DNA of 64,000 nucleotides from Meandrina meandrites (GCA_963693305.1 OY855908.1:26275993-26339992); one strand, 5' to 3'; shown: positions 1-12,031, numbered from the stretch's first letter. Translations and numbers: made by a program. The notes: a model not told the origin generated them from the letters alone.

Positions 1-346
1 AAAGATATCTTGCATGATTATAGTAAAGAAAAATCGGGAGATCTTGTCCGATTGAAATTCTCAAATTTCGCTATTGTGAGGTCACAATACAATACTTTAT
101 ATGTAGAATGCATGGAATGTTGACAATATCCCTCAAACTATAAGTGATAATGAAATACAGCTTTTAGTTTTGTATTTTGCTATATAAGGTGATAACATTT
201 TGGTATATCTTAGATCAGTGCAGTGAAAGTCTGAAAATCCCCGTTTTATGACGTAATAAATTGTGACGTCACAAGATTAAAATTTGAGATTCTAAATCAG
301 ACAAGTTTTTCACAATTTTGTGTACTACATTCATGCAAGATATCTT
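1..346. repeat. MITE-like inverted-repeat element
   Basis: The window opens with AAGATATCTTGCATGA, and the reverse complement of nearly the same sequence ends at 346. The arms continue for about 70 bases as an imperfect inverted repeat (for example CTCAAATTT near 60 against AAATTTGAG near 285). No ORF of note lies between. This is the structure of a short non-autonomous DNA transposon. Its left end coincides with the window edge, so target duplications cannot be checked. Confidence 0.6.
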
Positions 347-626
347 GATGGCAGATTTTATATTGAAGACGGAGAAAACTCAAAGTTTTCATTTGGGCCT
401 CAAGTAGTCACGTGACCAGTAACTATGGCAATTCCAATTGCAAAATACTTCTTCAACCAAGCCTTATCATGTGTGTCAATTGTAAATTGATACCTTCAAC
501 ATAACCAAAGTTATAATCTCAAGAACTTATCCACCCTATCACGTCTCCATATAAGTTGTTTTGCCGCTTTTAGGGCAAAAACTTCCAGGCGTGCATATGT
601 TGTTCGATCAGCGACGGGTGCTTAAA

Positions 627-1009
627 GGGGCAGTCTCACCAAGATTTAGTGCTACTTGAAAATACAACGGAGGTGCTGCAATTAATTGAAATCCACTTAT
701 AGTTGCCTAACCTTGCTAAAACGCACTGTACTGGTCACAAAAGTTGTTTAAAAAATGGTGTGTCTACGGACGGGTAAGAAAGAAGTGGTCTAAAATCTTA
801 AAACGTCGGGCCGACGTTTTCAAGTTTGACAGTGTTACTTGGAGGATAATCACGACAAAAACATTGACTGTGGTTTGTTCACATCTTATTGAATGAATTT
901 CTTTTCCTTTTTGTCGTTTTAACGTTATCTTGTTTATCTGTGAGTGCACCTTTATAATTCTAGCATAGTTTACATAAAAACTTAGAAGACATCTCATGAT
1001 ACTGCCCCT
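627..1009. mobile_element. TTAA-flanked MITE
   Basis: The element starts AGGGGCAGTCTCA and ends with the matching inverted TGAT/ACTGCCCCT. TTAA lies directly outside on both sides (623-626 and 1010-1013). A TTAA target duplication is typical of piggyBac-type transposons, so this is probably a piggyBac-derived MITE. A second member with the same layout sits at 10553-10935. No protein is encoded. Confidence 0.65.
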
Positions 1010-1115
1010 TTAAGGCGTATAACAACATTTATCTGTTCAAATTAATATTGAGACTAGCACTACCGAAATTAAAAGGAGTTGGTTCATATTTCCAAAGCTT
1101 TCATTTTAAAACAGG

Positions 1116-1614
1116 CTACACCTTGAAAAGTACTCCGTATAACTCGAATCCAGATAGATAAATTCCATAATTGCCAGAGGAATTCCTTCTTGTTTGAAAA
1201 ATACAGAAGTAACGGAAAGCTCCCACTCCGTTATTGACGGACCACGTGCCTGTTTTATATGGATGGGGATTTGCGAACTGTGAGGGATCTTTAGTGGTTT
1301 CAAGATTGTTCCAATTGATTGGATCATTGGAACCTTGGAGCTGCCATTCTCGAAGGAATGACTCGCCGTCGCTCTTACCGTGCCTTAAAGCATAGTGAGT
1401 GATAGCCAAGAGATAATTCTCACCCAAATCAATACACCACCATGAACCTTTCTCTTCTTTCGTTCCACTGGTCTTGCCTTTCTCAAAGTCAAATATATCA
1501 CTTGCTTCTCCCGGACCGTCAGACGATCGGTTAGCACAAATTTCGGTTGAACCATCTCTTTTTAAGGCGCTTATGACCCCAGAGCTCCAAGTATTCGTTC
1601 CACTACCTCTTCCA
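1116..1614 (-). CDS. Host gene exon 7 (last): discoidin/F5/8C-like domain
   Basis: This is the terminal coding exon of the multi-domain host gene on this strand. It opens after a pyrimidine-rich CCTAG acceptor and ends at TAG (1118-1116), giving 165 residues. The sequence has the signature of a galactose-binding-like (F5/8 type C, discoidin) fold: SWWCIDLGENYLL, then ITHYALRHG, then LREWQLQGSNDPINW, and near the end FRYFCIFQT and LSGFELYG. Such domains bind glycans, lipids or proteins, and occur in several E3-ligase and BTB proteins. The exon starts in phase 2, which matches the donor at 6560. The fold is confident from motifs. The ligand is unknown. Linkage to the upstream exons rests on phase and order and needs transcript support. 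Confidence 0.6.
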
Positions 1615-2191
1615 CTAGGTAGGAAAACACCTAAGTGATAACAATAATGTTAACAGTAAGAGAAAACTGGCAAGTAACGCAAGTTTTAACTCAGAATAAC
1701 TATTTCCTCCATGCTTCCCTATTCGATATACTACATTATGATGTCCAGTTTTAAATTTAGCATTGAATGATTTAGTTTTCCGATAGTATATTTGATATTT
1801 GACCGTTTTATTTTGTATATTCATATTATTTTTCTCCTATTAATCAATTATTTTATTTTCTTGTATTGATATTTTCTCTTCATGTTTATTTCAATTTCTA
1901 CCTTTTTCGACTACTTGTATGTCCGTCCCAAGACAAATCATTTGCATTCATTGGATTATTTCATTGTTGTATTAATAGTCGAGACAGTCGAGGTAGTGAC
2001 CCATCAGGCACACGGAATCGACGCCGCGCGGAGCTAGGTAAGGTTAATTTTCCAACACAAGACCCTGCATCCAAGCGGGATAAACATTGACTTTGCCTTT
2101 GTGTGACTCTCAGGCGCGCGCTTATGTCAAAGACGCATTTGAAATAGTTAAAAAACACAAGCGCGTGCTGTCGGTTAACGGCATTTTAACG

Positions 2192-2218
2192 CTGATGAAG
2201 AGACAGTAGTCTCGAAAC
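2192..2218 (+). other. Hammerhead-ribozyme-like core motif
   Basis: CTGATGA is followed by a 5-bp stem (GAGAC/GTCTC, loop AGTA) and then GAAAC. These are the two conserved strands and stem II of a hammerhead core. A similar core with a different stem lies in the Penelope-like element at 21804. Stems I and III with a cleavage triplet are not obvious, so this may be a decayed retroelement remnant. Confidence 0.35.
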
Positions 2219-2579
2219 GTCTGTAAACAATTTCCGTATTTAGGGCATTAAGAAAATGTTTGCTTTACTTTGTCCATGTCATGCATGCGCTATACAGTTT
2301 AAACTAATTTGTACCTTTCGGAATTTCGCGTGCGCTTTATTCCGACAATCTTTCTGGATAAAATTGTATGTGAAGGACTAAGCATCGTGCTAAGTAGCAA
2401 AATTGTGATGGCTGGCTGGAGAAACATCGACAACGGCTATTTGCTACTTCAGAAGCTGGACCTTAGGGACTGTGCGATAATTACCCAAAAGGGCTGGGAG
2501 TTGGGGAACCAGAGAAGAGGGCACAGGAGAAAATTAACAACTAAAGAGGGGGGAGGTGGTTAGATGTAAAACTTAATAT

Positions 2580-3150
2580 AAAATGTTCGAGTAATTGCGC
2601 GCACTGTGATTGGTCAGTTCGAGTTCATTACGTCACGCGCGTTCTTTATCGAGTTTTATAAAATGTTCGAGTAATTGCGCGCGCTGTGATTGGTCAGTTC
2701 GAGTTCATTATAGCTCCATAAAGCACGCTGCTTACGTCACGCGCGTGCTTCATCGAGTTATAATGCACGCTGCTTACGTAACGAGTTTGGGCGCGCGTTA
2801 TTTCCTTAGCATTTTATAAAAGAAATAAAAAACTCATCCTCGTGCATTGTTGAGAAGTGCGAGAAGCACTCGGCTGCGCCTCGTGCTTCTCTATGCACTT
2901 CTCTCGTGTTCTTAAAAATTCCCGCGTGCTTATATAACTCAACAATGCACTCGGATGCGTTTTTTATTTCTTTAATAATGCACGCTGCTTACGTAATGAG
3001 TTTGAGCGCGCGCTATTTCAGAAGTGCGAGAAGCACTCATCTGCGCCTCGTGCTTCGCTATGCACTTCTCTCGTGTTCTTAAAAATCCCAGCGTGCTTAT
3101 ATAACTCAACAATGCACTCGGATGCGTTTTTTAATTCTTTAATACATACT
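2580..3150. repeat. Short direct repeats with internal palindromes
   Basis: Two repeat types are visible. A unit of about 50 bases beginning AAATGTTCGAGTAATTGCGC occurs at 2581 and 2661. A unit of about 125 bases beginning AGAAGTGCGAGAAGCACTC occurs near 2853 and 3019, and contains the self-complementary GCACTTCTC/GAGAAGTGC. CG content is high (GCGCGC, ACGTCACGCGCG). No coding signal was seen. Confidence 0.6.
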
Positions 3151-3168
3151 GGGGGGGGGGGGGGGGGG
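3151..3168 (+). repeat. Poly-G tract (G18)
   Basis: An uninterrupted run of 18 G. Two similar G- or C-rich runs occur near 4183-4202 and 22859-22880. These are low-complexity DNA and likely sites of length error. Confidence 0.9.
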
Positions 3169-5051
3169 CATTATTTCCTTTTTTCACTTCTTTTCACAAA
3201 CTGGAAAACTGGTAGAAAAACTATTATAAGCATTCTTCGGGGATTGTCGCGTATTTTGCGGGCTAAGATGCTCAATTCAGCGAGCTCAAATATGTTTCTT
3301 CTCAATTTCTGTAGTTATAAAGTGAAGACAATCTCCTTTAAATTTTTGATGACACCGAAGCCCTGTTTGCAGTTCGCCATGTTCGCCAGTTGTTTTTATG
3401 CATGGGCTTTTGTTATGTTCATTGTTTTACATGTTAGTTAATCAGAGGGCGCGAATTTTTGTTTGGCGTATCCGCCTCTTGCAGCAACCTCGAAAGCGCC
3501 CTGGGGACGAGGTTGCTCTCGCAGCTGTTATCACGCAAAAGCTTAATTTATATTTCTCTCTCTTTCTTGGTCGACCTCAGGTTTTACTGTTTTAAACTTA
3601 TTTGCTTACGGGGTATTAAAATTCGTTTGCATTCCATACTCTGTAATTTAGATTCGAACTTTAGTTAGGATTTCTATCGACTGAGTGACTCCGAATGAAT
3701 TTACTAAAGCCGATTCGGGCGGAAAGATTTTTCCGACAACAACTGGATTTTCAGATTGTTTTGGCTATTTCGCCTCAACTATCACGACAGATTAAAAGCA
3801 GACTTAGGCAGCTTACTGAATGGAATATATAGAACATTCGTTCCGTTTTTTGTTGTCTTTAAGGAAACGGGATACTATGAAAATTTCTTGCGTTTTTTAA
3901 CTTTCCACCAGGTATTCATTGGAAATGAAAGCCCCCGACAAATCTAACAACATGATCAAAACTATTCAAGGAGGTGTGACCATCAACCAAAATCTCGTCC
4001 CGTGATTGGCTAATTACGACTTTCGAAAAAGTTTGCTGTAGCTCGATTTTGCATCTCAATATGTTGGTATTTTCACGCGGGTGTATATTGCATTCCTCAG
4101 ATAAAAATCTTCCACAACAAGCTGGGTTGTCTCATAGTAAATAATCAAAAACTAGGCTGACATTTCTCCAGAACCAGTTGGGGGGGAGGGGGGGGGGGGG
4201 AGGGGAAGTTGACTTGATGTTATCACGTGAGGGGGTGGGGGTGAAAAAGTTTTGCTTAGAGGGAACGGAATGCTACTTAATTTTGAGCCGTACTGTACCA
4301 GTTTTTCAACCCATCCCCACCCCCTTTTCAGATAATTATTGCACAGTCCGTCATAAAAGGCCCATTACAGTATCTTGTTGCCAAGTAAAGCGGTAGCTAC
4401 GCAACTGCAATTTTACTTCCGGTTTTTCGTTTTTCGTGATTTTTCTTGGCGGTCAAAGTTTGCGTTATTTATTTTTTGATCGGTAAGAATATTTTTCTGT
4501 TCACGGAAACTTGTTCTACAGTCAAAGCAAAATGATGGTAGCGGCAAATAGAAAACGTTTGCCCCACTATGAACTCGATTTATCTGCATTATAAATTGCT
4601 TGCAGAAACTGCTGAAATTTTTCTAGTAGCTTTAGTGCTGTTTACGCGGAAAGTGCCCGCGCTGACTTTGAACGTTTATTCTTGGTTTTCACGTGACGTC
4701 ATTAAAATTCTAAAATCCAGAATCGTAAGACCCCTGAGTTTTTATCCTTCACTGGCTATTAGACATCATTGACATATATCTTGTTGAAGGTTTTTAGCTC
4801 GATAGCAGCTGCCGTCTTTAAGATAGACCATTTTGAATTTCGGAATTTCACGCCACACGACATCAAGATGGCCGCCAGAAGGCTGTCGCGTATGCTTCAA
4901 AATAATGCCTTATCCTACGATTTTTAACAATCTGAGCAGCTGAGGTTTTGTGAGAAGTGTTTATGTGAATGCTTACTTGTTCATGAGAGTGATATAACCG
5001 CCTTTTATAGCAGAATTGAATTCCAGATGTTTTCATTGATTTTCGGCCGCC

Positions 5052-5083
5052 ATGTTGGTGCCCAACTGCATGGGCACCAACAT
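5052..5083. repeat. Perfect 12-bp hairpin
   Basis: ATGTTGGTGCCC and its exact reverse complement GGGCACCAACAT are separated by 8 bases. It is isolated, with no T-run or gene end beside it, so no terminator or regulatory role can be assigned. Confidence 0.55.
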
Positions 5084-6057
5084 AGCGTTTCCATACAGAG
5101 CTCTGTAAATTTGTGTGGAACATTTTGACGGATAACTGGAGTATGGAATACCGTACAAACCGGAGACCTGGACAAACAGAATATCTGGCAATTTTCTACA
5201 ACCTATAATATTCTTGAGTTTTTTCTCTCAATAGTTTTGGATTTACTTTTTTTGTGGCGTGACAGTGAAAACCAGCAATAACTTTTTCAAGATTCAACCA
5301 AACGCTGCCAAACTTTACGAGTTTTTGTAAAATTTATCTAAGAATAAATTGGTAGGATAGGTTGTTGTGTCTGGAACTTGACGTTACCATGGCAACGTCA
5401 TTTTGACAGACATGTTTTTCCAAATTTGTAATTTTTGTATTTCCATTAATAAAAATTAACTTTAATTGAACTATTTTCACCTCTTTTAGGTTTTTTTGCA
5501 CTGTTTTATAGATTTTGAGTATTTTGCAGTAATCTTGGGCGGTTTTCTGATGTTTTGGAAAAATTTTGAAATCCAAGATGGCGGATCCAAGATGGCGGCT
5601 GTTTTGACATCACGATGTAATTTCCACGTGATGTGACGTCATCACCACAAGTGACGTATATAAAAAGATAGATTTTTGGACATACTATATATCCCGTAAG
5701 TTTTATTCCAATTGCTTAAATATTCTGGAATCCCCCCCCCCCTCCCCCTCCGGTCTGAAAAGATCCAAAAAGCCCGGTATGAATAGGGTTAAGCGACAGT
5801 AAACGTTGTTAAAGCTGTTGGAATACAAACGAGAACTTAATTTTTCCGCATCAAATTGCGATGCTTTCGTGCTAACGAAAAACTTAAATCTTAAGATCAA
5901 CGTACGGATTGAAGATACTATGCATAAGACAGTAAAGCTCGTTTAAAACACAGGGTTTTTTTAATTCACGTGACAATAGCTGTGTGTAGATGACGTCATC
6001 AACTGGTTTGCACCACCGCTCTAAAACTACTGTCTAGACTTGGTTAAGTGAAAAGGT

Positions 6058-6349
6058 AAAGTCTGCGTCGAGCCTACTAGTGGCTCATACCGCCGGAGCT
6101 TATCCCGGTTTCCTTAGCATGAAGCGACTGGGAGTATTGCTACTCCCCCCTGGATGGGATGCTAGTCCATCGCAGGGTTACGCCCAGCAGTAAATTCGCC
6201 GGTACCCATTTATACACCTGGGTGGAGAGAGGCAATATGAGAGTAAAGTATCTTGCCTAAGAACACAACGCAGTGCCCAGCCAGGGCTCGAACCCGGACC
6301 GCCCGATCTGGAGTCCAGCGCACTAACCATTAGGCCACCGCGCCTCCCT
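6058..6349 (-). mobile_element. tRNA-derived SINE
   Basis: Read on the minus strand, the head begins GGAGGCGCGGTGGCCTAATG, with an A-box-like TGGCCTAATGGTTAGTGCG and a B-box GGTTCGAGCCC. These are the RNA polymerase III promoter elements inherited from a tRNA. A body of about 215 bases with no coding potential follows. The element lies in the last intron of the minus-strand host gene, in the same orientation. It is not a functional tRNA gene, because no acceptor stem pairs across it. Confidence 0.75.
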
Positions 6350-6559
6350 AAAATTATTAAGTGAAAGCAAACTTAATTCAAGTTAGCAACGGCACAAAAA
6401 GATATTGTAATGGACCCTTAACGCTATTTCATTGTCTCTGTTATGACATTTAAACTTTTATAACTTAATTTATAATAAGTACACGGACGTGTTTCCATTT
6501 TCCATTCCTTTGAAAGGTGGCTCGTGGAAAACGTTTATATCTGCACAGTTGGTACTTAC

Positions 6560-7016
6560 GGCTCACGCGGTTCCTGAGTTTTAGGATTTCCTCTTTTAAC
6601 TTCACCACTTCCTTGAGAAGTTGGTCGTGTTCTTCCTTTAGTTTTTTTTAATTTTCCAGTTTTATCTTTGATTTGTCTGTCAAGATTTCCCTTCTGCTCT
6701 TTTAACTCTTTAATCGAATCCTCGTCCCCGTGGGCAGATCTTGCTGGCCTTCTTCTTTCTTCATTATCGTTTGTTAATTCCCCCTTCATTATTTCCTTCT
6801 CCTTTTCGAGCTTTGCAATTTGTTGCTCCAGTTGACGTAGTCTGATAGGATGAAATGTATTAGCACTTTTTAACTCTGTGATTGTCGTGTCTCTTTCCGC
6901 TTTCTCTTTTTCCAAAGTCTCTCGCTGGAGCTCAAGCTGCTTGATTTTGTTTTGTTGGGTCTCTCTCTCGGTCTTAAAAGCCTTCAGCTCCTCCTCCAAA
7001 GCAAGGCACTGCTTTC
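6560..7016 (-). CDS. Host gene exon 6: coiled coil
   Basis: The exon has an acceptor at TTTTAG|GAAAGC and a donor at GAGCC|GTAAGT. It encodes about 152 residues rich in Glu, Lys, Gln and Leu with heptad spacing (LALEEELKAFKTE, LEKEKAERDTTITEL, LEQQIAKLEKEKE), so it forms an extended coiled coil. It enters in phase 1, like exons 4 and 5, and leaves in phase 2, which is what the F5/8C exon requires. Coiled coils here would mediate oligomerisation. The middle stretch EERRRPARSAHG is less regular and may be a hinge. Confidence 0.6.
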
Positions 7017-8029
7017 CTAAAATAAACAATTAATTTAGTTTCCAAAGCGTGTAGAAATATCTAACATGATGTTTCCCGAGATTTTAAGCTCTCGCGAGTA
7101 CTAGAGGTCTTTAATTAAGGATTTACTCTTTTTTATTTCTTCTAGGGGGAGAAAACAGAAAAATTTCGAACAGTTTTATTTTCTACTTATTTCATTGGCA
7201 TCAGAACTGAAGATAGTTATTTCCCTTTAACCCTTTCAGTGCGAAAGTCGACTTTTGTCGACATTTGGAGGAGTGGTCATTGAACCACTTGTGACGTCAT
7301 CAGTTTGCACATCAATCAACTTTTAAGATGAGCAACTGACACAGCGTGGATTGATCTTTCCATAGGACCATGCATTTGCTATATCGACTGCATTCTGATG
7401 GAGCTAATCGAAAAAAACAGGCTGCGTTTTTGGTGCAAAATTGGTGCATAAGCAGGCCAACACACCTGTAATTGATCAACGTCCCCTTTTCAGGGTTTAC
7501 CGATGATTTTGTCCAAACTTATCCTGCCAGAAAGAAGGATGTGAAGAGTAGAAAGGAAAGAGGATAAGAAAGCAGGGGAAAAAAAAAGAAGGAAAAGGAG
7601 CAAGAGAAAATTTGGAACGGATTCTGCGAAAAAAAAAGTCCAAATTTTGGCTTATGCGCATGCACCAAAGTGAAAAATTGTACATTTCTACACGGAATCT
7701 CTATCAAAATGTTGCTGCGATGTAAAAAAGTGCTTTTATAGCAAAGTTTGGGCAAAATTAGCATCGTAACAACAAAAATTGGGTTAAATGGGCAGGTAAA
7801 CCACTAGTAATTGTCCTAAATAATCGGTCATCGGTAAAACCTGTCTTTAAACAGTTTTGATTAACACGTTGTCACGTTATATAGCTGGTTTGGCTGCGGC
7901 CTCAACTAACTATTTTGCAAGAGATAAGCATGTAGAGCGTTAAGCTAATTGTGAAAAAGGAACACGTAAATGCTTTCCAATTCCTTCATAAAAAAGTAAG
8001 TCATTGAAAACAATAATGGTTGAACTTAC
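7017..8029 (-). other. Intron, nothing else recognised
   Basis: This is the sequence between coiled-coil exons 5 and 6. It is AT-rich, with a purine-rich stretch around 7535-7630 and ORFs under 85 codons that are low-complexity. No repeat family or exon is evident. Confidence 0.4.
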
Positions 8030-8578
8030 GATATTTTACGTTGTGCTCTTGTAACTTGCTGACTTGTTCGTCAAGTTGTTCTTTTTTAGAAGAAAGTTGA
8101 TCACGTTCATTTCTTACTTTTTCGAATTTCCTCAATTTATTTCCCACACTTTTGATTTGTTTGTTTTCCTCTTTCAGCCTTTCGTTCTCCGTTTTTAACT
8201 TTTTAATCTTCTTGTTGGATTCTTTTTTCTCGCATGCATGCTGCTTCCTCATATTTTCTTCTTTTAACTTCATTTCTTGGATCTTCGTATTATACACTTT
8301 CGCCTTTTCTTCCATTTCACCTCGGTGTCGAACCTCGCTGTCATCGTTTATCTCTTCGACGAGGTCTACAATTTTTACGCCGTGTTCAAAACCGAGGTTT
8401 TTTCGTCTTGCACTTGCTTCCTTTAAATCTGTGACTTTCGTCTCACCGTCGTCTTTCTCTTTTTCTAAGGTCTCCTCCTTTTCAGTGTGCTTGATTTTCT
8501 TTTGTCCTGACTCCATTTTTGTCTTCAAAGTGTTATGCTCCTTCTCCAAGTCATGGCAACGTGAACATACTTGGTTTC
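8030..8578 (-). CDS. Host gene exon 5: coiled coil
   Basis: The exon is bounded by acceptor CATTTAG|GAAACC and donor TATC|GTAAGT. It is 549 nt (183 codons) and enters and leaves in phase 1, so it could be duplicated or skipped without breaking frame. The product is a highly charged coiled coil (LEKEHNTLKTKMES, LKTENERLKEENKQIK, LSSKKEQLDEQVSKLQEHN). It starts with a CSRCHDLE segment whose paired Cys could bind metal or form a disulfide. A 144-codon ORF on the opposite strand is a shadow of this exon's skewed composition. Confidence 0.6.
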
Positions 8579-8828
8579 CTAAATGAAACACCTCTATGTT
8601 AGTTTCCAAAGCACGTTATTGAATAGATTTAGCCAAGCCCAAAAGCGGAACTCCCAGGTATTATTTTGCCCTTTTTTAATACGGAATTTACGGGATGATA
8701 CATTTTCAGTCCTAAGAAATATTTTTATTTGATTATTTTTTTTTTTTTTGCTTAACCGTGCAGGAACAAAAGCAATACTTTTAAAAGAGAAACAAACAAA
8801 CAACAGCAAAAAACAATCAATCTGTCGC

Positions 8829-8858
8829 TCGATCGATCGATCGATCGATCGATCGATC
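8829..8858. repeat. (TCGA)n microsatellite
   Basis: About seven and a half tandem copies of the self-complementary tetramer TCGA within an intron. Confidence 0.9.
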
Positions 8859-10552
8859 AAAAAGAAAAATACCAGCGACAGCATAATCAGCTAGCAAATG
8901 GAGAATTCATTGCGTACTTCGTTCGCATTGTGCGATTTTTTACGGATAATGCGATTTGACTCATTTAAAGTCGAAGAAACCCAGTTCTAGTTACTCTTAC
9001 TAGTGACTTTTGTATGCATACACTTTCCCAGAGGAAAATAAAAGGTTATGAGATTTGCTATTCATTGTGTATTTATGAAGTGTTCCTGAGTTACATGTCA
9101 TATTCAATACAGTGGAACCCCTATTAAAAAAAACTGTAAATAAAACCCTTATCTAGGGGTCGACTCTGTTATGCGACCGCGGCCACCTTTCGGCAGACCG
9201 ATGAAGATTCGTCTATTATTGCCTTGGCCTAATTGCGTTGTCACTAAACCAGGTTATGACCTTTTGATTTGCTGACAACAAAGTGATGTTTCTATCACGC
9301 TTTTTGTTAATTTCTGACGAGCTCCTATTAAGCTGCCAATAACCGTCTCCCCAAGGATGGCCGCTTAATAGGAGTTAAAATGTATGTATATTATCAATCG
9401 CCACTAACTGTCTTAATTTCTCAGCAATATCCAGCCTTCCATTCTTTGCCACCTTCCTTTTATTCTTTTAGAAAGATGAAGCATAGTGCTTTAGTTAATA
9501 AATCATTTTATCGTTTAGTAATTACAATTTTGACTACACTAACACTTGCCTACACTGCCAACATACACAACAATGTAGATACAGGGGCCTCTAGGTCAGC
9601 AGGGACCTCAATTAAAGCCAGTTTATTGCAGACCTGCCAACAACGTAACAGAATACACTTAATAACAATACTATCCATCACAAAATATCGAAGATCCTAC
9701 AGAAAATGTATACGACAACGCCGGATACGAAAACCAAAAACCACTTTGGTGCCGCCAACTCTGGGGGCAGTGGTACAAGAAAACTAGAAAGTAGTGAAAT
9801 AACAACAACAAAATAAATTCAAAATTTTGTCGCTTGAATGAAGTGCTGACATAGACTGATTCAAATCTGCAACGAACAACTATACATATCTAACGACGCT
9901 ACCCACAACCCTTCTACGCGGACCCAGTCCTCTGGTCCGTGCCGGCAAAATAACTATTTCTGTCCGCTCCGCGATGCTTCACTGTCAGAAGTACAATAAT
10001 GGGCATGATTGAACAGAAGTGATGGCCTAAATATCATGGGGAAATTTTTGAGTTCCACGGCACTAAGTGTTTTGGTATTTTCATGTGAAATATTATTCAT
10101 AGCAAATGTTTGCCTGTATCTGTCTCTCCCCTCAGGTTAAGGGGACCCTCAAAGAAAAGTAACAGAAATTTGATGGTCCAGAAAATATCCACAGCCCCAC
10201 ATGGAATCGAATGGAAGATTTTTGGATTGAACCCTAGTAATCGTCATTGCTATCGTTATCGTTAGTGCTATTGTTATTATTTGTTGCTGTTATTGTTATT
10301 GCTATTGTTATTTAATCAAGAGAACTCATTAAATATAACTTGTTACTTTCGTTGACATTTTGTATTAGTCCGTTGTATAAGCCGGGGTGTATTTTGCTTT
10401 GTGTTCAAGGCGGCTATTCCTTTCTGAGTTATACTTATTGCCGTGATCTCTGAACAAGAAGCCATCAAAACGGCGTTTATTTCAATACCCTTGTTGAAAA
10501 TATATGACTAGCAAGCGTAGTTTAAAATTAGGAATCGCTTAAGCGTCTTTAA

Positions 10553-10935
10553 AGGGACACTGTCACGAGGATAACTTCAAAAATTCAAAAGCCCAAAAAC
10601 ATGTTTACACCATTGGAAACCTATTAACAGTGGTCAAGTTTTCTTAAAATTACTATACCAGTGTACTGAAGCTAAATACAGAGTAATATCACTGTGATAC
10701 CATCGGGAGCTTTTGATCTCAACTTGAAAAAGTCAGGCTGACTTTTTCAAGTTCTGTCCTTGTGGTTTGGAAAAATTGACGAAAACTATTTACGGTCACC
10801 ATCTTCTTTAAACAATTTGCTAGATATCCTTCCCTTTACTTTCTAGGAGGATTTCCTGCATGGTTGAAAGTATTTAGTCGTAATTTTGGTGTTGTTTTAC
10901 TAAAAAAGCCACAAAATGTCCGTGACAGTGTCCCT
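10553..10935. mobile_element. TTAA-flanked MITE
   Basis: The terminal inverted repeat is AGGGACACTGTCACG on the left and CGTGACAGTGTCCCT on the right. TTAA lies directly outside both ends (10549-10552 and 10936-10939). An internal TTTTTCAAGT/ACTTGAAAAA pair adds self-complementarity. It is the same general class as 627-1009 but a different family, and has no coding capacity. Confidence 0.75.
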
Positions 10936-11012
10936 TTAAGGTGGATTTTTTTGTTGTTGTTTCTTGGTCTGGTCTTAACGTTTTAGACTTTATTTGGCAC
11001 TTTATTTGGCAG

Positions 11013-11170
11013 GTGGGTTCATTTAGAACTGATATCTACTCCAGGCCTACAGATAATCACATCTATTTGTTACGTAATAGTGCCCACCCCTCCCATTGCA
11101 CTAAAGCCATTCATTTTGGGGTAGCAACCAGACGAAACTGCTCCACCCCTGAAAGTTTTTATCGATGGAG
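11013..11170 (+). pseudogene. Penelope-like reverse transcriptase fragment
   Basis: Translation gives FRTDIYSRPTDNHIYLL, then SAHPSHCTKAIHFG. This is the conserved stretch just after the RT domain of Penelope-like elements (DVYxKPTDxHxYL, then HPxHxxxxIPF). Nothing recognisable lies before or after, so it is an old, very truncated insertion in the host intron. It belongs to a different Penelope lineage from the element at 19.4-21.9 kb, whose equivalent reads KVYRKPTHT. Confidence 0.55.
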
Positions 11171-11611
11171 AAGTGAAAACCAAGTTTATTTCAAAAAATT
11201 TAAGCAAGGCAAAGACATAATGCTAATTTTCAAAGTACAATCGAGCAAGGTTGTTTTACGTCCAAAGCGAAATGTGATTTCTACAAAAACGTTCTGAAAT
11301 AAACCAATTTTTTTACGAGCTCTAGCACAAGTAGAAGTTATCGAGTTAGACAACACGTCGTATGTAGATCCAAATATGTAATTTACAAAGTTTTTTGTAA
11401 GATGAGTAATATTCAATACGTGAGGATCTGCCAGCAATGAATTCAAAGTTAGATATCGCAACCAAAACCTATGATGGTCGAAACAATAACTCTAAGAAAT
11501 ACATGAACTGCAAACCTATCCTCAAACCTTAACATATACTTTTTTTTATCCTACAGGTGATTCAGTCAGTCGGCCATGAATTAAGGTGTTTTATTGTCTC
11601 ATAAAGCTTAC

Positions 11612-12031
11612 CTTCACGGTTGTTGTTGTAATCTGGCCACGTTTCGTCGCTTTCCTTGTCCCCTTCAGAGATCTTTTCGAATTTTTCGTTTAGAATACGT
11701 AAATCATCGTCCATTGCATCGCACAGATTACTCAAGCGTTCCGTCTCCTTCACATAATGTTCTTTGTCGCTTTTTTCAGTTGAAAGTTTCTCTTCCTGCG
11801 CTTTAATTGTAGCCTTCAACTCCTGAACTCTCGTCTCCATAACTTCTTTGTCATCTTCCTCCTTTGCCCTTAGTAATTCATACAGGCTCTTTTTTAGCTC
11901 TTCAAATTTTTTTAGTGTATTTTTTTGTGTTTGTTGCTCACTTTCTAAGTCTGCTGACAGTCGGCGAACGTTCTTTCGTAACGCAGCGCTGTGCGTTCTA
12001 GCGTTGCTGAATTCTGTCATTTGCTCTTTTC
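11612..12031 (-). CDS. Host gene exon 4: coiled coil
   Basis: A 420-nt exon, phase 1 at both ends, between acceptor CTTTAG|GAAAAG and donor GTGAAG|GTAAGC. It encodes a coiled coil (SAALRKNVRRLSADLESEQQ, LKKFEELKKSLYELLRAKEE, LKATIKAQEEKLSTEKSDKE) that ends in an acidic, flexible tail (EGDKESDETWPDYNNN). It directly follows the Death-domain exon, so it forms the start of the long rod between Death and discoidin-like domains. Matching phases with exons 3 and 5 support membership in one gene. Confidence 0.6.

Larger units (their letters stand above)
1615..6559. other. Intron with repeats, no coding exon seen
   Basis: This stretch would be the last intron of the minus-strand host gene. It holds a hammerhead-like motif (2192), a block of direct repeats (2580-3150), poly-G tracts (3151-3168 and about 4183-4202), a hairpin (5052) and a SINE (6058-6349). 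ORFs up to about 120 codons occur on both strands but show no recognisable domain, so I do not call any of them. Confidence 0.45.
8579..11611 (-). other. Large intron with MITE and Penelope fragment
   Basis: The intron between exons 4 and 5 contains a TCGA microsatellite (8829-8858), a degenerate ATTGTT-rich tract (about 10229-10312), a TTAA MITE (10553-10935) and a Penelope-like fragment (11013-11170). A 135-codon ORF at 9380-9787 shows no domain I recognise and lacks coding character. Confidence 0.4.

Noticed and set aside
3151..4202. Poly-G tracts as regulatory G-quadruplexes
   Set aside because: Single homopolymer runs with no gene start nearby; more likely simple repeats with uncertain length.
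8152..8586. 144-codon plus-strand ORF rich in Phe and Ser
   Set aside because: Exact shadow of coiled-coil exon 5 on the minus strand; its composition mirrors Lys/Glu codons.
9380..9787. 135-codon ORF as a small host gene
   Set aside because: No recognisable domain, low-complexity ends, and location within a large intron on the opposite strand; no splice or promoter evidence.
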